Below, one piece after another: positions 6,232-7,821 of a stretch of 7,821 nucleotides of DNA (its first letter is position 1; each line of letters begins with the position of its first letter). The notes under the pieces were generated by a model. That model made no database searches and was not told where the DNA came from. It was given only the letters and a program-made list of their open reading frames with translations. The stretch is from an uncultured Eubacterium sp. (GTDB lineage Bacteria > Bacillota > Clostridia > Oscillospirales > Acutalibacteraceae), in the NCBI GenBank assembly GCA_945980015.1, contig CAMFQI010000043.1:1-7821 (forward strand). The letters run 5' to 3'. A program made the position numbers and the translations under genes.

Positions 6232-6576
6232 TCACACTCCCTTAAATACAAATCCCGTATCCTCGACTAATCCGCCTGCGTTTTCAAGCGCAGCCTCATA
6301 AACTCTTTTTGCTCTTTGAATGTCGCTTTCACGTGAGGTAACGGTTATATCCCCCGCCTTAAACGAGCTTATGTCGGAATTAATTCGCAGCTTTGAGATT
6401 TCGTAATAAATTCTTGAAGCAACAAGATATACGAGCTTATCTCTGTCGCCTTGCTGGGCGTCAATATTTCTGTACTGATTAAAATACATCTGTACAAGCG
6501 GAGAATAATACTCTATTTCCTCGTCGGAAAAATCCGATATTATACGCAAAAGTCCTGTTACCTCATCAATCGTCAT
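6232..6576 (-). CDS. Head-tail connector protein, gp6-like
   Basis: A 114-residue, mainly helical protein of the size and style of gp6-type head-tail connectors (also YqbG-type), which bind under the portal ring. Evidence is the helical pattern of residues 1-65 (MTIDEVTGLLRII, EEIEYYSPLVQMYFNQY, DKLVYLVASRIYYEISKL), followed by a short beta region with 'FKAGDITVTSR' and a further helix 'IQRAKRVYEAALENAG', the typical end of this family. It directly follows the major capsid gene, where such connectors normally sit. The ATG at 6576 follows GGGAG (about 6587-6591), only 15 bases after the capsid stop. Confidence 0.7.
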   Translation of the reverse strand: MTIDEVTGLLRIISDFSDEEIEYYSPLVQMYFNQYRNIDAQQGDRDKLVYLVASRIYYEISKLRINSDISSFKAGDITVTSRESDIQRAKRVYEAALENAGGLVEDTGFVFKGV

Positions 6577-6591
6577 AGCCTGCTCTCCCGA

Positions 6592-7575
6592 TTAAGACGC
6601 AATCACGCATGCGCCGTCGATGAGACGGTTGAAGCCGCTTGTAAGTGTTATTGTCGCACGCTCAAGCTGACGGTCGATAAGCTTGTCAAAGTCGGTAACG
6701 ATATCGCCGAACTGTACCTTTTCAAGTGCATAACGCTTATCAATCGCAATAACCTTACCCGAAAGAATATTTGTCGGAGAATAAACAAGCTTTGCGCCGA
6801 CAGGAGTTGCAAGCTGACCTGTAGCGTGGAAATTCTGTCCTGCATACGAATCCTTGAACTCGCTCATCTGAAGAATTTTTGTCACGTTGTCGCCCTCTGC
6901 GATGAGTGTGTTCATCTCATATGGCGCAAGGCTCTTCCACATTTCAATAAGGTCTGCATAAGCAATTTCATCACCTGCATAATCAAGGCTCTTTGTTGCA
7001 CCGAGAAGCGTATTAATTGCCTGCATAGTCTCACAGCTCGCAATATAATTACCGATTTGACCGAGAGAAACAGTGAAAAGGTCAAGTCTCTGCGATTTAA
7101 GTGCTTCATATGAAGCAACGAGACTTCTGCCCACTTTGTGAAGCTGAGTAAGATTACTGTTTGTCTTGATAACGGTTTCGGGAATATGAGTACCCTCGTT
7201 AATGAAATCCCTGCCGTCAGTAACCTTTTCCGACTCAACACATTCAATTGAACGGTAATCAAGACTGTCGATAATTGTCGTAGTTGCAACCAAGTCGTCA
7301 AGAATGTTGTTTGTGAGACCTGTTCTTACCGCTCTTGAAACGTATTCCGGAAACAAAGCCGCCGAATCTGAGGTTTGGAAAAACTTAGAAATAGTGTCGG
7401 AATTTGCGCCCTTGACCTTAATATCAAATCTCTTGAGCTGTCTTTCATAAGCGTCAAGACCCTCAAGCTCTGTGCCGATATAGTTTTCACTCGGGTCAAT
7501 TTCCTCAAGTGCTCTTGTGAAGCCCTTGTTCGATGTGTACAAGCCTTTGTCGAGCTTAATGTTATCAAATGTCAT
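6592..7575 (-). CDS. Major capsid protein (HK97-fold type)
   Basis: A 327-residue protein with the size and architecture of HK97-type phage major capsid proteins, which assemble the icosahedral shell. The N-terminal arm (about 1-70) is short, with a segment LDAYERQLKRFDIKVKGAN. It is followed by SAALFPEYVSRAVRTGL (71-87), a common entry into the shell fold, then 'TDGRDFINEGTHIPETVI' (about 119-136), the extended loop region, a helical spine (ASYEALKSQRLDLFTVSL, about 154-171), and a C-terminal A-domain with 'LIAEGDNVTKILQM' and 'GQLATPVGAKLVYS'. No protease or scaffold domain is fused. ATG at 7575 follows AAGGAGG (7584-7590) at good spacing. An encapsulin is less likely because connector genes follow. 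Confidence 0.85.
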   Translation of the reverse strand: MTFDNIKLDKGLYTSNKGFTRALEEIDPSENYIGTELEGLDAYERQLKRFDIKVKGANSDTISKFFQTSDSAALFPEYVSRAVRTGLTNNILDDLVATTTIIDSLDYRSIECVESEKVTDGRDFINEGTHIPETVIKTNSNLTQLHKVGRSLVASYEALKSQRLDLFTVSLGQIGNYIASCETMQAINTLLGATKSLDYAGDEIAYADLIEMWKSLAPYEMNTLIAEGDNVTKILQMSEFKDSYAGQNFHATGQLATPVGAKLVYSPTNILSGKVIAIDKRYALEKVQFGDIVTDFDKLIDRQLERATITLTSGFNRLIDGACVIAS

Positions 7576-7583
7576 ATTTTTGT

Positions 7584-7590
7584 CCTCCTT
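7584..7590 (-). promoter_or_regulatory. Strong ribosome binding site of the major capsid gene
   Basis: On the minus strand the sequence AAGGAGG occupies 7584-7590, with 8 bases to the ATG at 7575. It is the best match to the anti-Shine-Dalgarno sequence in the window (an AAGGAGGG for the hub gene is comparable), consistent with a capsid gene needing high expression. It lies in the 18-base gap after the preceding decoration-like gene. Confidence 0.85.
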
Positions 7591-7593
7591 AAA

Positions 7594-7821
7594 TTATAAT
7601 ACTACACCGATTTTCTTTGCTACTTCGTCGTGCTTTAGCACCATTCTTGCAGGATTTACCGATGTAGACGACGAGTCAACGCTTACCTTACCTGCGCCGT
7701 TTGATACGAGCTTACAAAGACCGGACGGTGCGCTTGAGCCTGTATATTCAAGCTCTGCATAGCCGCTAATCTGAACCGTAACAAAATTATCTCTTACGCA
7801 AGAGGCAACCCCAAAAAACGG
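7594..7821 (-). CDS. Partial capsid decoration-like protein (5' end outside window)
   Basis: The last 75 codons of a gene entering from the right edge and ending at TAA 7594-7596, 18 bases before the major capsid start. The visible part is beta-rich with small residues: FVTVQISGYAELEYTG, then GLCKLVSNGAGKVSVDSSS, then ARMVLKHDEVAKKIGVVL. Alternating 'VxVxISGYaelE', 'GaGkVsvd' and a final 'kiGvvL' strand match the style of small capsid cement/decoration proteins (DUF2190-like) that are encoded just before the capsid gene in many Firmicutes prophages. The start codon is not in the window, so full length is unknown. The family assignment is by pattern and position only. Confidence 0.6.
   Translation of the reverse strand, partial: PFFGVASCVRDNFVTVQISGYAELEYTGSSAPSGLCKLVSNGAGKVSVDSSSTSVNPARMVLKHDEVAKKIGVVL

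Noticed and set aside
6451..7113. A 220-codon open frame on the plus strand, cysteine-rich, antisense to the capsid gene
   Set aside because: It lies wholly opposite the well-supported connector and capsid genes, has no ribosome binding site that stands out, and resembles no protein. Long antisense frames arise from the codon use of the sense gene.
6592..7575. Encapsulin instead of phage capsid
   Set aside because: Encapsulins share the HK97 fold, but here connector, neck and baseplate genes follow directly and a decoration-like gene precedes, which fits a phage-type head.

Overview
The window looks like part of a Clostridia (Bacillota) chromosome of moderate to low GC, perhaps from a gut Oscillospiraceae/Lachnospiraceae-type organism. 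The signs are strong AAGGAGG-type ribosome binding sites, a consensus sigma-A promoter, a clostridial-style DUF1015 protein and baseplate genes of the PBSX/P2/Mu type. The organism is inferred from style, not from a database match. All real genes are on the minus strand, so the layout is read from high to low coordinates.

Right part (7821 to about 5473) is a head and neck module. It holds the end of a small capsid-decoration-like protein (cut by the window edge), a compact HK97-type major capsid protein of 327 aa, a gp6-like head-tail connector, a head-completion-type protein and a tail-completion/terminator-like protein. Next comes a previously unlisted 33-codon gene (5372-5473) with its own good ribosome binding site.

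Middle and left part (5368 to 1360) is a baseplate module in the order seen in contractile-tail phages and PBSX: XkdP-like LysM protein, XkdQ/gpD-like hub, gpV/gp45-like spike, gp25/gpW wedge, baseplate J, gpI/XkdU-like protein and a short tail fibre. Most neighbours in the cluster overlap or lie within a few bases, and several ribosome binding sites sit inside the preceding gene. It therefore reads as one intact, translationally coupled operon with no frameshifts.

The striking point is what is absent. The neck genes are followed directly by the LysM/hub genes, and the 33-codon gene is all that lies where the tail sheath, tail tube, tape-measure chaperone and tape measure normally lie. There is also no holin or endolysin after the fibre gene. 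The cluster ends 3 bases before the -35 box of an ordinary chromosomal-looking gene, DUF1015, with no terminator between them. The window therefore holds a capsid plus baseplate particle locus without a recognisable tail shaft. It could be a reduced or domesticated prophage, a gene-transfer-agent-like or injection particle, or a prophage whose tail-shaft genes have moved. Deciding between these needs the flanking sequence and related genomes.

Left end (1-1356): a consensus promoter drives the complete DUF1015 gene, which has a DGHHR motif like that of the ParB/sulfiredoxin/free-serine-kinase fold. The first 52 bases hold no clear feature.
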